From positions 372,001 to 436,000 of the forward strand of contig OZ245874.1 of the NCBI GenBank assembly GCA_965229335.1: a DNA stretch of 64,000 bases, in the 5' to 3' direction. Below the pieces are notes generated by a model that was not told the origin of the DNA, did not search any database, and saw only the letters and a list, made by a program, of their open reading frames with translations. Of this stretch, positions 1 through 8,917 are shown piece by piece (position 1 is the stretch's first letter; every line of letters begins with the position of its first letter). The position numbers were made by a program, and so were the translations under genes. This DNA comes from JAFKFH01 sp017307375. Lineage in GTDB: Bacteria; Pseudomonadota; Alphaproteobacteria; Ferrovibrionales; Ferrovibrionaceae.

Positions 1-66
1 CTGAAGTCCGATATGGGGACTGGCCTGCCTCGTCGCCTACAATCTGTGGTGTGAGGAGAGGGGCAA

Positions 67-1008
67 ATGACCAACGTCCACCAACTGATCGTCGAGCATG
101 GCGTCGAGGGCGCGCGTACCCGCGCGCGTGACGCGCATGAACGCCGCCTGGTCGATCTCGCCTTCGAGGTCATGGGCGACGACGAAGGATCCTTCGGCAT
201 CAACTATGCCGGCTTCTGCGTGACGAGCTTTCCCCATCGCGACCTGGGCGACCGCAATCGCCGCTGGTTCCGCAAGAATGGGCGCTTCTCGCTGCTGGTC
301 GAGCCGGGCGCCATCATCGTCAACGGCGAGCCGGTGGAATACGGCGTGCCGTTCGGTGCCCGTGCACGCCTGATCATGCTGCATCTGCAGAGCCGGGCGA
401 TCCAGACCAACAGCCGCGAAGTCGAGCTGGGTGCCTCGATGTTCGACTGGATGCGGCGCATGGGCGTCACCAACGGCGGCAAGACCTATGCCCAGGTCCA
501 GGAACAGGCCTTCCGCATCTCGGCCTGCCGCCTGACCATCGGTTGGCAGGGCGATACCGGGGCGCAAGGCTTCCGCCAGGAGAACATCACCTCGGGCATG
601 TTCCTGATCCCGAGCCGCGATCCGGGACAGCCGCGGCTGTGGAACGACACGGTCACCCTGACCGAGAGCTTCTTCGAGGCGCTGAAGAAGCACCCGGTCC
701 CGGTCAACGAGCGGGCGATCCGCGCCCTGTCGAACCAGTCGGCCGCACTCGATACCTATGTCTGGCTCTGCTATCGCCTGTGGAAGCTGCAAAAGTCCGC
801 GCGCATCCACTGGGCGCCGCTCAAGGAGCAGTTCGGACCGGAATACGGCCGGATGAGCAACTTCAAGATGCGCTTCATCGAAAGCCTGCAGGATGCGATG
901 GCGGTCTATCCCGATGCCAAGATCGAGATCGACGATGCCGGCATCATCCTGCACCCGTCGCGGCCGGCGGTGCCCGACCGCCGGCTGTTCGCCCTGAAGG
1001 CGATCTGA
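67..1008 (+). CDS. repA: RepA-family replication initiator (plasmid-type), chromosomally located
   Basis: This 313-residue protein resembles the plasmid-encoded RepA initiator family (Pfam RPA type). The family signature region at about residues 95-160 is present: a VPFGARARL stretch, then a SREVELG motif, then an MRRMGVTNGGKTY motif and EQAFRIS. Such proteins bind iterons and open a plasmid origin. A strong ribosome site (gaggagagg) lies just before the ATG. The gene is followed at once by two tandem 17-bp repeats, which could be its binding sites. The neighbours rlmN and argG, and dnaA 29 kb away, say it sits on a chromosome. It may therefore be a domesticated initiator or a regulator. Family assignment is fairly sure; the role here is inferred. 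Confidence 0.75.
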   Translation: MTNVHQLIVEHGVEGARTRARDAHERRLVDLAFEVMGDDEGSFGINYAGFCVTSFPHRDLGDRNRRWFRKNGRFSLLVEPGAIIVNGEPVEYGVPFGARARLIMLHLQSRAIQTNSREVELGASMFDWMRRMGVTNGGKTYAQVQEQAFRISACRLTIGWQGDTGAQGFRQENITSGMFLIPSRDPGQPRLWNDTVTLTESFFEALKKHPVPVNERAIRALSNQSAALDTYVWLCYRLWKLQKSARIHWAPLKEQFGPEYGRMSNFKMRFIESLQDAMAVYPDAKIEIDDAGIILHPSRPAVPDRRLFALKAI

Positions 1009-1028
1009 CCGGCGTGCCCGACCGACCC

Positions 1029-1062
1029 GGACTTTTGTAGCAGTCGGACTTTTGTAGCGGTC
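1029..1062. repeat. Two tandem 17-bp iteron-like direct repeats
   Basis: The unit ggacttttgtagcagtc (1029-1045) is followed directly by ggacttttgtagcggtc (1046-1062), 16 of 17 bases identical. They fill the short spacer between the convergent repA and histidine phosphatase genes, touching the last codon of the latter. Adjacent repeats of this length next to a RepA gene are typical of iterons. Only two copies were found. The repeat could instead be a remnant of an old plasmid origin. Confidence 0.6.
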
Positions 1063-1609
1063 AGAGTTCCAGCACGCGGCGCTGGCAGTTCTCGAATTTC
1101 TCGCCGGTCAGGTACCAGAAGAAGGTGCCGTGGCCGATCACCGCGATCTCGCGTTCCGGCCGCTCGACCAGCCAGCGGCGGAAGTTCTCGACCCGGCCGG
1201 TCAGCATCTCGATCGGCTCGACGGCGATGCCGTGCTCGTTGGCGTCCGGTCCGTGGTGCCACCAGATCTCGGGCAGGTGGTCGAAGGCGAGATGCGGAAA
1301 CTCCGCCGCCAGCAGCGCCGGGGCGCGGCCGACATCGCAGCTGGAATAGCCGTGCTCGCGGTGCAGGGCCTCGATCACCAGCGGTCGGTCGCCGAAGATG
1401 CCGATCGCGGTCTGGATCGCCCGGGTCAGCGGCGAGGTGACGATCAGCTCGGGGGCGAGATGAGCGGCCTCGCGCCGGGCGGCGGCGACCTGTTCAAGCC
1501 CCAGCGGGGTCAGCCGCGCGTCGAAATGCAGCGGGTCGACGCCGTCGATCGCGTAGGCGGCATTGAAGGTCGACTGGCCGTGGCGGATCAGGTGAACGGT
1601 CTTGGGCAC
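1061..1609 (-). CDS. Histidine phosphatase family protein (phosphoglycerate mutase-like)
   Basis: This 182-residue protein begins with the histidine-phosphatase signature LIRHGQSTFN at residues 6-15, where the His is the phosphorylated nucleophile. A second catalytic His lies in VIGHGTFFWYL at about residue 157. The length fits small branch members (SixA/CobC/PhoE-like) that remove phosphate from small molecules or proteins. The substrate cannot be told. The start codon is GTG. The gene converges on repA. No operon partner is visible, since the next upstream gene runs the other way. Confidence 0.8.
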   Translation of the reverse strand: MPKTVHLIRHGQSTFNAAYAIDGVDPLHFDARLTPLGLEQVAAARREAAHLAPELIVTSPLTRAIQTAIGIFGDRPLVIEALHREHGYSSCDVGRAPALLAAEFPHLAFDHLPEIWWHHGPDANEHGIAVEPIEMLTGRVENFRRWLVERPEREIAVIGHGTFFWYLTGEKFENCQRRVLEL

Positions 1610-1830
1610 GCTGACGGGTCTCCGGTTTCGCGCGGCACTCTAGGCGCGGTGCCAATCCGCCGGCAAGCGATCAGCCATGTGGTGCTGCAACGCAGCCATG
1701 CAGGCACCGGCCCGGATGCGACAGACGAGGCGCTTGAACCTTTCTGCCAATCAGGTACTGAAAGGGGGGCCGGTTCCCGAACCGGCCTCCGTCTTGAAAC
1801 AGCCATATTCACAGCCTAGAGCGTTGCGCC

Positions 1831-2364
1831 ATGTCGCGATCCGGTCTCGTTTATGGTGTGCTGGCGGCCGCAGCCGCCGCCGCCCTCACCCTGTCCCCGC
1901 AGGCTTTCGCCCAGGGCCCCAAGGGCCAGGCCAAGTCGCTCGGCAAGTTCGGGTCGTACGAGGCCTACACGCTCGGCGACGGTGCCCAGAAGGTCTGCTA
2001 CTTCGTCGGCCGGCCGAAGGAGAGCGCGCCGAAGGGCGTCAAGCGCAACGACGTCTACTTCATGGCCACCAACCGTCCGGCCCAGAAGGTCGCCGGCGAG
2101 CTCAGCTTCTCCTTCGGGCAGAAGCTGAAGGACGGTTCCGATGCCGAACTGACGATCGGCAAGGACAAGTTCAAGCTGTTCACCAAGGACGACAGTGCCT
2201 GGGCGCGCGACGCCGCCGGCGACAAGGCGATCCTGGCGGCGCTGGAAAAAGGTCAGACGGTCGTCGCCAAGGCCAGCCCGGCCAAGGGTGCCGATTTCGT
2301 CGACACCTATTCGCTCGACGGTCTGACCAAGGCCAAGCAGGCGATCGACACCGCCTGCAAGTAA
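1831..2364 (+). CDS. IalB-like (invasion-associated locus B family) exported protein
   Basis: This 177-residue protein has an N-terminal signal peptide (a hydrophobic Ala/Leu run ending near AFA at about residues 25-28). The mature part resembles the alphaproteobacterial IalB family: a GSYEAYTLGDG stretch, a Cys in AQKVCYF, a DVYFMATNRP segment, and a final Cys in DTACK that may pair with the first. Family members are small periplasmic proteins of uncertain function, first named in Bartonella. The gene lies alone, 206 bp before rlmN and divergent from the phosphatase gene. The call is by overall pattern. Confidence 0.65.
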   Translation: MSRSGLVYGVLAAAAAAALTLSPQAFAQGPKGQAKSLGKFGSYEAYTLGDGAQKVCYFVGRPKESAPKGVKRNDVYFMATNRPAQKVAGELSFSFGQKLKDGSDAELTIGKDKFKLFTKDDSAWARDAAGDKAILAALEKGQTVVAKASPAKGADFVDTYSLDGLTKAKQAIDTACK

Positions 2365-2570
2365 GGTGGGCACGGCGGCTGCCGGCCCATTGTGGCCGGC
2401 GCTCGCCCCCGTCGGCGCGCCGGCGACACGGATCGACGCGCGGCAGTCATGCAGGCTCGGTCCGGTCCCAGGGCTTGCTTTCCGGCGCGATTCGGTGTTC
2501 CTTCAACTGCCCGCAGCCGCGAAACGCGGCTTGTTTGCGTGTGCCTGAACCTTTACGGATCGCTTTTGCC

Positions 2571-3740
2571 ATGACCCTCGTGCCCGATGTCGCGGTACGC
2601 CCAGCCGCCATGCCTGTCGCCGCCCCCGCGGCCACCGACGCGCGCGTCGAACTGGTCGGCCTGACCCGCGAGGAAATCGCCGAGGCGCTGGCCGCGTCGG
2701 GCGAGAAGCGCGAGACCACCAAGATGCGCGCCCGCCAGCTCTGGCACTGGATCTACCACCAGGGCGTCACCGATTTCGACCGCATGACCAATATCGCCAA
2801 GGACATGCGCGGGCGGCTGGCCGGGAATTTCGTCATCGGCCGGGCGACCGAGACCAGCTGCCAGAAGTCGGTCGATGGCACGCGCAAGTGGCTGCTCAAG
2901 TTCCGCGACGGCGAGGAGGCCGAGACCGTCCACATCCCGGAGGAAGACCGCGGTACCCTCTGCGTTTCCTCGCAGGTCGGCTGCATCCTGACCTGCCGCT
3001 TCTGCCACACCGGCACCCAGCGCTGGGTGCGCAACCTCGGTTCGGCCGAGATCGTCGGCCAGATCCTGACCGCGCGCGACACCATCGGCGAATGGCCGAG
3101 CCCGCAGGAAGGCCGCATGATCTCCAACATCGTCATGATGGGGATGGGCGAGCCGCTCTACAACTTCGACAATGTCGCCAAGGCGCTGAAGATCGCGATG
3201 GACCCCGAGGGGCTGTCGCTGTCGCGCCGCCGCATCACCCTGTCGACGGCGGGTGTCGTGCCGATGATCGAGCGCTGCGGGTCGGAAATCGGGGTGGCGC
3301 TGGCGATCTCGCTCCACGCGGTCCGCGACGACCTGCGCGACGAGCTGGTGCCGATCAACAAGAAATACCCGATCGCCGAGCTGATGCAGGCCTGCCGCGA
3401 CTATCCCGGCCTGTCGAATGCCCGCCGCATCACCTTCGAATACGTGATGCTGAAGGGCGTCAACGACAGCGTCGCCGACGCCCGCGAACTGATCCGGCTG
3501 ATCAAGGGGATTCCGGCCAAGGTCAACCTGATCCCGTTCAACGCCTGGCCCGGCGCGCCCTACGAATGCTCGACCGACCAGCAGATCGCCAAGTTCTCGC
3601 AGATCGTGTTCGATGCCGGCTATGCCTCGCCGGTCCGCACCCCGCGCGGCCGCGACATCATGGCCGCCTGCGGCCAGCTGAAGTCGGAATCGGTGCGCAA
3701 GCGCAAGTCGGAGCGAGATGCCGCAGTCGCCGCGGCTTGA
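2571..3740 (+). CDS. rlmN: Dual-specificity 23S rRNA/tRNA adenine-C2 methyltransferase RlmN
   Basis: This 389-residue radical-SAM enzyme methylates C2 of A2503 in 23S rRNA and of A37 in some tRNAs. The radical-SAM cluster motif CILTCRFCHTG (CxxxCxxC) is present at about residue 140. MMGMGEPLYN follows, then the conserved C-terminal Cys in IMAACGQL that accepts the methyl group. The N-terminal helical domain (TKMRARQLWHWIY) is also typical. The reading frame stays open far upstream, but the RlmN homology supports the ATG at 2571. About 20 low-complexity residues (Ala/Pro/Val) precede the conserved part. It lies 61 bp before argG. Confidence 0.95.
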   Translation: MTLVPDVAVRPAAMPVAAPAATDARVELVGLTREEIAEALAASGEKRETTKMRARQLWHWIYHQGVTDFDRMTNIAKDMRGRLAGNFVIGRATETSCQKSVDGTRKWLLKFRDGEEAETVHIPEEDRGTLCVSSQVGCILTCRFCHTGTQRWVRNLGSAEIVGQILTARDTIGEWPSPQEGRMISNIVMMGMGEPLYNFDNVAKALKIAMDPEGLSLSRRRITLSTAGVVPMIERCGSEIGVALAISLHAVRDDLRDELVPINKKYPIAELMQACRDYPGLSNARRITFEYVMLKGVNDSVADARELIRLIKGIPAKVNLIPFNAWPGAPYECSTDQQIAKFSQIVFDAGYASPVRTPRGRDIMAACGQLKSESVRKRKSERDAAVAAA

Positions 3741-3801
3741 CCGTTCAAGGCCCAAGCCTTTACAACCCGGCAGTTCAGACCCTTAAAGGGATTTCCCGCT
3801 C

Positions 3802-5010
3802 ATGAAGCGCGACATCAAGAAAGTAGTGCTCGCCTATTCCGGCGGCCTCGACACCTCGGTCATCCTCAAGTGGCTGCAGCAGGAATACGCCTGCGAGGTG
3901 GTGACCTTCACCGCCGATCTCGGCCAGGGCGAGGAGCTGGAGCCGGCCCGCAAGAAGGCCGAGATGTTCGGCGTGAAGGAGATCTTCATCGATGATCTCC
4001 GCGAGGAATTCGTCCGCGACTTCGTCTTCCCGGCCTTCCGCGCCAACGCGCTCTATGAAGGCCTCTACCTGCTCGGCACCTCGATCGCCCGGCCGCTGAT
4101 CGCCAAGCGCCAGATCGAGATCGCCCGCCAGGTCGGCGCCGACGCGGTCGCCCATGGCGCCACCGGCAAGGGCAACGATCAGGTCCGCTTCGAGCTCAGC
4201 TACTATGCGCTGGAGCCGGGCATCAAGGTCATCGCCCCCTGGCGCGAATGGCAGCTGAACAGCCGCACCAAGCTGATCGAATTCGCCGAGCAGCACCAGA
4301 TCCCGATCGCCAAGGACAAGCGCGGCGAGGCACCGTTCTCGGTCGACGCCAACCTTCTGCACATCTCGGCCGAAGGCAAGGTCCTGGAAGATCCGTGGAT
4401 CGAGGCCCCCGACTTCGTCTATTCGCGCACCGTCGACCCCGAGAAGGCGCCCGACCAGCCCGAATATGTCGAGATCGAGTTCAAGAAGGGCGACGCCATC
4501 GCGGTGAACGGCCAGGCGCTGACCCCGGCCGCCCTGCTGACCAAGCTGAACGAGCTGGGCGGCAAGCACGGCATCGGCCGCCTCGACCTGCTGGAAAACC
4601 GCTTCGTCGGCATGAAGAGCCGCGGCATCTACGAGACCCCCGGCGGCACCATCCTGCACGCCGCCCATCGCGGCATCGAGCAGGTCACGCTCGACCGCGG
4701 CGCCATGCATCTCAAGGACGAGATCATGCCGCGCTATGCCGAGTTGATCTATAACGGCTTCTGGTTCTCGCCCGAGCGCGAGATGCTGCAGGCCCTGATC
4801 GACAAGAGCCAGGAGAACGTCGAGGGCACCGTGCGGCTGAAGCTCTACAAGGGTTCGGTCAACGTGGTCGGCCGCAAGTCGCCGAAGTCGCTCTACAGCC
4901 TGTCGCACGTCACCTTCGAGGAAGACGCGGTCTACGACCAGAAGGACGCGGAAGGCTTCATCAAGCTCAACGCCCTGCGGCTCAAGCTGCTGAACCGCCA
5001 GAAGGGCTGA
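3802..5010 (+). CDS. argG: Argininosuccinate synthase
   Basis: ArgG joins citrulline and aspartate with ATP to give argininosuccinate in arginine synthesis. The protein is 402 residues, the normal length. The N-terminal PP-loop AYSGGLDTSVIL binds ATP at about residues 11-22. Further family motifs are GATGKGNDQVRFEL and APWREW in the middle, and KSRGIYETPGGTIL near residue 275. The start is supported by a purine-rich site (aaaggg) upstream of the ATG. A clear hairpin terminator follows 9 bp after the stop, so argG ends a transcription unit. Confidence 0.97.
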   Translation: MKRDIKKVVLAYSGGLDTSVILKWLQQEYACEVVTFTADLGQGEELEPARKKAEMFGVKEIFIDDLREEFVRDFVFPAFRANALYEGLYLLGTSIARPLIAKRQIEIARQVGADAVAHGATGKGNDQVRFELSYYALEPGIKVIAPWREWQLNSRTKLIEFAEQHQIPIAKDKRGEAPFSVDANLLHISAEGKVLEDPWIEAPDFVYSRTVDPEKAPDQPEYVEIEFKKGDAIAVNGQALTPAALLTKLNELGGKHGIGRLDLLENRFVGMKSRGIYETPGGTILHAAHRGIEQVTLDRGAMHLKDEIMPRYAELIYNGFWFSPEREMLQALIDKSQENVEGTVRLKLYKGSVNVVGRKSPKSLYSLSHVTFEEDAVYDQKDAEGFIKLNALRLKLLNRQKG

Positions 5011-5018
5011 GGTAAGAC

Positions 5019-5055
5019 GGGGCGGTATCGGCGGATACCGCCCCGATTCTGTCTG
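5019..5055 (+). terminator. Hairpin terminator after argG
   Basis: A perfect 11-bp stem (ggggcggtatc at 5019-5029 with gataccgcccc at 5034-5044) closes a 4-base loop. A short T-rich run (gattctgtct) follows. The T tract is weak but the stem is very stable. It would end argG transcription before the next gene. Confidence 0.75.
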
Positions 5056-5066
5056 GAGGGGCAGTC

Positions 5067-5381
5067 ATGGCAGATCCGGTTCGTGTCGTCGGCGTGGCCT
5101 GGTACCGTCGCGAGGACTATGCCCGTATCCGGGCGATGATGGTCGATGGCGATACCCTGCCCGATGCCTGGGACAAGTGGTTCTATCGCGCCGAGAAGGT
5201 GGTGCGGGAAATCCACAAGCACGGCCTGCGGTCCGAGCGGGTGCATATCGAGCCGGACAGCTTTCCCGACTGGTGCGCCGCCCGCGGACTGGCGCTCAAT
5301 GCCGATGCCCGCTCGCAATTCGCCCACGAGGCGATCAACGGTACAGCCGCGCCGCGGCCGACGGTGCCAACCCCCGCCTAA
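5067..5381 (+). CDS. Small conserved hypothetical protein
   Basis: This 104-residue soluble protein has no signal peptide or membrane segment. It reads as a compact acidic/aromatic protein with WYRREDYARIRAMM, DKWFYRAEKV and PDSFPDWCAARG segments, and its C-terminal ten residues look disordered (Pro/Thr). A good ribosome site (ggagggg) precedes the ATG. It resembles small uncharacterised proteins common in alphaproteobacteria, but I recognise no functional domain. It overlaps the end of the convergent membrane-protein gene by 4 bp. Confidence 0.7.
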   Translation: MADPVRVVGVAWYRREDYARIRAMMVDGDTLPDAWDKWFYRAEKVVREIHKHGLRSERVHIEPDSFPDWCAARGLALNADARSQFAHEAINGTAAPRPTVPTPA

Positions 5382-6982
5382 GACGGCCCGACGGGGGGCC
5401 GCCGGCTCAGCACCGTCCAGTGTGCGGTCTCGCGCCGATACGGAAAATGCCGCGCGAGATAGTCTGCGTACTGCGTGGCGACCAGGCGTTCGACCTCGGG
5501 GGTGGTGAACGGCTTGGGCAACAGTACGTGGTCGGCGTCACCCAGCAGCGTCTCTGCCGGTCGCGGCGGCATCGACGGTTCCCACCAGAGGTCGCGGCCA
5601 CGCGGCGGCGGGGCGCCCAGAACGAAGGGCAACGGGTTGATGCGGTCGAGCAACTCGATGCGGCCCGGCAGTTCGCCGGCCGCGGCGAAGAGGTCGGCCG
5701 CCTCGATCAGCATGGCGACATAGCGGGTGTCACGGTTCGACGGATACGACCCGCCCGGATTGCCCGGCACGGCCAGGCCACGCAGCTGGGTGCGGTCGAC
5801 GACATGGTGGTTTGCAGGCCGCCCGGCCGAAACATGATATCCGGCCAGCCCGATCGCGATGCCGCCGATCGACATCAGCGGCGCCAGCAACAGCGCGGCC
5901 TGAAGGGCGGGCGGCACCACCGGCCGGGCGGATCGCGACAGGGCGTCGTAGAGCAGGAACGCAATCGATAAGCCCAGCTGCGCGCCGTGGTGCTGGGTGT
6001 TCTGCGACAGCAGTGCCAGCCCGCCGGCAAACGCGAACAGGGCCGCCGCGGGCAGGCGGGCCGGGGCCCGGCCATTGCGCCAGAGCTGCAGCGCCAGGAT
6101 GACCCCGGCGCCGTAGAGCGCGCATTCGATGCCGTTGTTGAAGATGACGCGCAGCAGGTTCGCGGGCTCGGTCTTGCCAAAGCCCGAGGTCGCGGCCAGC
6201 AGGAAATCGGCCAGATAGCCGTGGCTGTAGGGCGCGATCGCGTTGGCCAGCAGGGCGATCAGCACCGCGATCCACCCCGCCCGCGCGGCTCGGACATGGT
6301 CCGAGACGGCCAGGGCGAGGACCAGGCCGGCGACGCCGACCATGAAATAGGTCAGCTTGATGTAGAACATCGCCACCAGCAGCGCCGCCCCGGTCGCGAT
6401 GTCGAGGCGGCGGACGGCCGGGCCCTGCCTGGGAGGCACGAACAGGATCAGGCAAAGCGTTCCGATCGCCCCCCAGCCGTAGCGGTTGTAGGACATCGCG
6501 AAGCTGTAGACGTCGAGCGGGTCGCCGATGTTTGTCGGCATGACCGCCGGCAGCGCATTGAACAGAACGAACACGACTGCCGCGACCAGCGGCAGACGCG
6601 GCGCGGCGGCGATGCAGGCCGTGGCGAACAACAGCGCCAGCATGATGATCTCGCCGACCAGGAAAGCCCGGACCGAAGGCCCGACGACCTGGAAAGCGAG
6701 GGCGGTCAGCAGGAAATTGAGCTGGCCTACCGCCTCGTGGAAGCCGTCATGCGCCGCCTGGCCATTGGCGATATGCCAGCCGCCGGCGAGGTTGAACAGC
6801 AGGTCCATGACCCCGTAGCGCGACAGCATCGTCTCGGTCGACCACACGGCCCAGGCGGCAATCAGCGCGGGAATGCCGGCAATCAGGACGAGTGTCGCCG
6901 GCCGGGTTTCGACGCCCAGTACGGCGGCGAGCCGAGGGCCGAGGCGTGGTGCGCCGACGGCACGTTCAACCGCGCCGTTCAT
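5378..6982 (-). CDS. Polytopic membrane protein, GT-C glycosyltransferase-like
   Basis: This 534-residue protein has about ten hydrophobic segments over residues 25-400, then a soluble C-terminal domain of about 130 residues. That topology (many helices, then a periplasmic domain) is like GT-C-fold glycosyltransferases that use lipid-linked sugars. A typical early acidic loop motif is not obvious: after the first helix there is WSTETMLSRYGVMD. The C-terminal part has charged and aromatic residues (RDLWWEP, HFPYRRETAHW). No specific function can be given. The promoter region carries a perfect inverted repeat at 6997-7012, 15 bp before the start. Confidence 0.6.
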   Translation of the reverse strand: MNGAVERAVGAPRLGPRLAAVLGVETRPATLVLIAGIPALIAAWAVWSTETMLSRYGVMDLLFNLAGGWHIANGQAAHDGFHEAVGQLNFLLTALAFQVVGPSVRAFLVGEIIMLALLFATACIAAAPRLPLVAAVVFVLFNALPAVMPTNIGDPLDVYSFAMSYNRYGWGAIGTLCLILFVPPRQGPAVRRLDIATGAALLVAMFYIKLTYFMVGVAGLVLALAVSDHVRAARAGWIAVLIALLANAIAPYSHGYLADFLLAATSGFGKTEPANLLRVIFNNGIECALYGAGVILALQLWRNGRAPARLPAAALFAFAGGLALLSQNTQHHGAQLGLSIAFLLYDALSRSARPVVPPALQAALLLAPLMSIGGIAIGLAGYHVSAGRPANHHVVDRTQLRGLAVPGNPGGSYPSNRDTRYVAMLIEAADLFAAAGELPGRIELLDRINPLPFVLGAPPPRGRDLWWEPSMPPRPAETLLGDADHVLLPKPFTTPEVERLVATQYADYLARHFPYRRETAHWTVLSRRPPVGPS

Positions 6983-6996
6983 GCCGCGTCCCGCCA

Positions 6997-7012
6997 GATG
7001 ATTACAATCATC
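6997..7012. promoter_or_regulatory. Perfect 16-bp inverted repeat, candidate operator
   Basis: The sequence gatgattacaatcatc is two 7-bp arms around a 2-bp centre. It lies in a locally AT-rich spacer, 15 bp upstream of the start codon of the membrane-protein gene that reads leftward. Its position fits a dimeric repressor site over the promoter or leader. No regulator is next to it, so the binding protein is unknown. Confidence 0.4.
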
Positions 7013-7166
7013 GAAATAATAAGATCCCCAACCTATCTACCCACACGATAGCCATGCCGCGCCGATCCACAAGCCCGACCGGCCGCTCGGAACCGTATCG
7101 GGGTAGCGGGCGTGTCCCGCGACGATGGGGGGTACGCTGGCTGGCGGTGGTACCGGCGCGTGCGGG

Positions 7167-8810
7167 TCAGCTCGCGACCGCCGACCAGTCGACGACCCGG
7201 TTGCGCCCCTGTGCCTTGGCGGCATAAAGCGCCTGGTCGCCGCGCGCCAGCAGCGCATAGATGCCCTGGTCGTCGGGGCCGGCATGCGCCAGGCCGATCG
7301 AGGCCGAGATCGCCAGCCGCTCGCCGCCCGGAAACGGTGGGCGGATCAGGGTGAGGCGCTGGCGCAGCCGCTCGGCCGCCGCCGCGGCGTCGACTTCGCT
7401 CAGCCCCGGCATGATCACCCCGAACTCCTCGCCGCCCAGCCGGCCCGCCAGGTCGGTCGGGCGCAGTTCCCAGATCAGTGCCTCGGCCGTCGCGCGCAGG
7501 ACCCAGTCGCCGCCGGCATGGCCTAGCGTATCGTTGATCGACTTGAAGTAGTCCAGGTCGATCATGACCAGGGCGAGGGCCGAACCGTCGCGCCTGGCCG
7601 CGGCGAAGGCTTCGGCGGCGCGGTCGATGAAATGGCGGCGATTGGCGATGCCGGTCAGCTCGTCGGTCGAGGCCAACGTCCACAGCTCGGCCTCGAGCCG
7701 CCGGCGCGACTGGATCTCGCGTTCCAGCGTCCGGTTCAGCCGGTAGAAGCGATGGGCGATCAGCGAGACCGCGAGGATGACGAGGCCGGCCACGGCGATC
7801 GTCGCCTGCATGATCCGTTCGTCTGGTCCGGTATCGACCTCGAACAGGAAACCGTCGAGCGGCGGCGATTGCGGCATCAGCCCGGCGGCGACGAAACCCC
7901 GGCCGATGACGCGCCAGCGGGCGGCGCTCATATAGCCGATGTCGACGACCTCCGCGATCATCAATCGCCGGATCTCCTCGGCCTCGAACTCGAGCTTCAG
8001 TCGCGGAATGTCGGCCTGATAGCGCTCCTGGATCAAGTCGATGACGGCTCCGGAATGGTCGAGCGCATAGCGCCAACCTGCGATCGTGGCATCGCGGAAG
8101 GCACGCACCAGTTCGGGTTTTTCGCGCGCCAGCCGGCCCGAGGTGAACAGCGTGTCGCCGTAGAAGTCGATGCCGTACTGGCGCGGGTTCATGATCTGGT
8201 AGGGGATGCGCCCCTCGATCAGGTCATAGGGCTCGGTCGTCGTGTAGGCGGTCATCGCGTCGACCGTGCCTTCGCGCAGGGCCTGCACGTTGCCCGAATG
8301 CGGCACCAGGGTGATCTGGTCGGCGCGCACGCCTGCGGCATGCAGATAGGCGAACAGTTCGGCCGAATGGCTTTCGACCATCAGCCTGCGGCCAACCAGG
8401 TCGCGCGGCCCGTCGATCCCCGGCACCCGGCGGGCGGCCAGCACGAACGGCGAATGCTGGAAGATCGCGGCGACCGCGACGAGGTCGCGGCCGGCATCGC
8501 GGTCGATGATCAGGGCCGAGGTGCCGACGCCGAAATCGGCCCGCCCCTCGGCGACCGCCGCCGCCGGATCGATGTCGGGACCCCCGGCGACCAGCCGCAC
8601 ATCGAGGCCGGCGGCCCGGTAATAACCCTGCTCGATCGCGGCATAGAATCCGGCGAACTGGAACTGGTGGAACCATTTCAACTGGACCGTGACGGTCTCA
8701 TGCCGCGGCTGGTTGGGGGCGGCGGCGAGGCATGGCAGAAGCGCCAGGGCCAGGGTCAGAACCCAGCCCCAGAGGTCCAGCCGATGTCCGAAACGCCCGC
8801 TGCGTGCCAT
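7167..8810 (-). CDS. Fusion of NMT1/THI5-like periplasmic binding domain and GGDEF diguanylate cyclase
   Basis: This protein of about 547 residues starts with a signal or anchor segment. A substrate-binding domain of the NMT1/THI5 type follows (VTVQLKWFHQFQFAGFYAAIEQGYY, split as VTVQLKWFHQ then FAGFYAAIEQGYY). One membrane helix lies near residues 330-350, and a C-terminal GGDEF domain begins near residue 380 (STDELTGIANRR). The active site reads GGEEF, and an RxxD inhibition site (RPTD) sits exactly five residues before it. It should sense an extracellular ligand and make cyclic di-GMP. I chose the ATG at 8810 because the extra 36 residues upstream look non-coding. It is divergent from the pca operon. 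Confidence 0.85.
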   Translation of the reverse strand: MARSGRFGHRLDLWGWVLTLALALLPCLAAAPNQPRHETVTVQLKWFHQFQFAGFYAAIEQGYYRAAGLDVRLVAGGPDIDPAAAVAEGRADFGVGTSALIIDRDAGRDLVAVAAIFQHSPFVLAARRVPGIDGPRDLVGRRLMVESHSAELFAYLHAAGVRADQITLVPHSGNVQALREGTVDAMTAYTTTEPYDLIEGRIPYQIMNPRQYGIDFYGDTLFTSGRLAREKPELVRAFRDATIAGWRYALDHSGAVIDLIQERYQADIPRLKLEFEAEEIRRLMIAEVVDIGYMSAARWRVIGRGFVAAGLMPQSPPLDGFLFEVDTGPDERIMQATIAVAGLVILAVSLIAHRFYRLNRTLEREIQSRRRLEAELWTLASTDELTGIANRRHFIDRAAEAFAAARRDGSALALVMIDLDYFKSINDTLGHAGGDWVLRATAEALIWELRPTDLAGRLGGEEFGVIMPGLSEVDAAAAAERLRQRLTLIRPPFPGGERLAISASIGLAHAGPDDQGIYALLARGDQALYAAKAQGRNRVVDWSAVAS

Positions 8811-8917
8811 GCCCGCCACTGCGCCCCAGCGGCGTTGGACAAACAAGTAAAAATTCGCTGCAGGAACCACTTGACGCACCGGTAACCGCTGGGCATCAAT
8901 TGTACCCATAGCAAACA

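Noticed and set aside
1677..2570. Long open frame upstream of, and continuous with, rlmN
   Set aside because: It overlaps the IalB-like gene in another frame, is rich in Arg/Gly/Pro as expected for a shadow frame, and has no RlmN homology before 2571.
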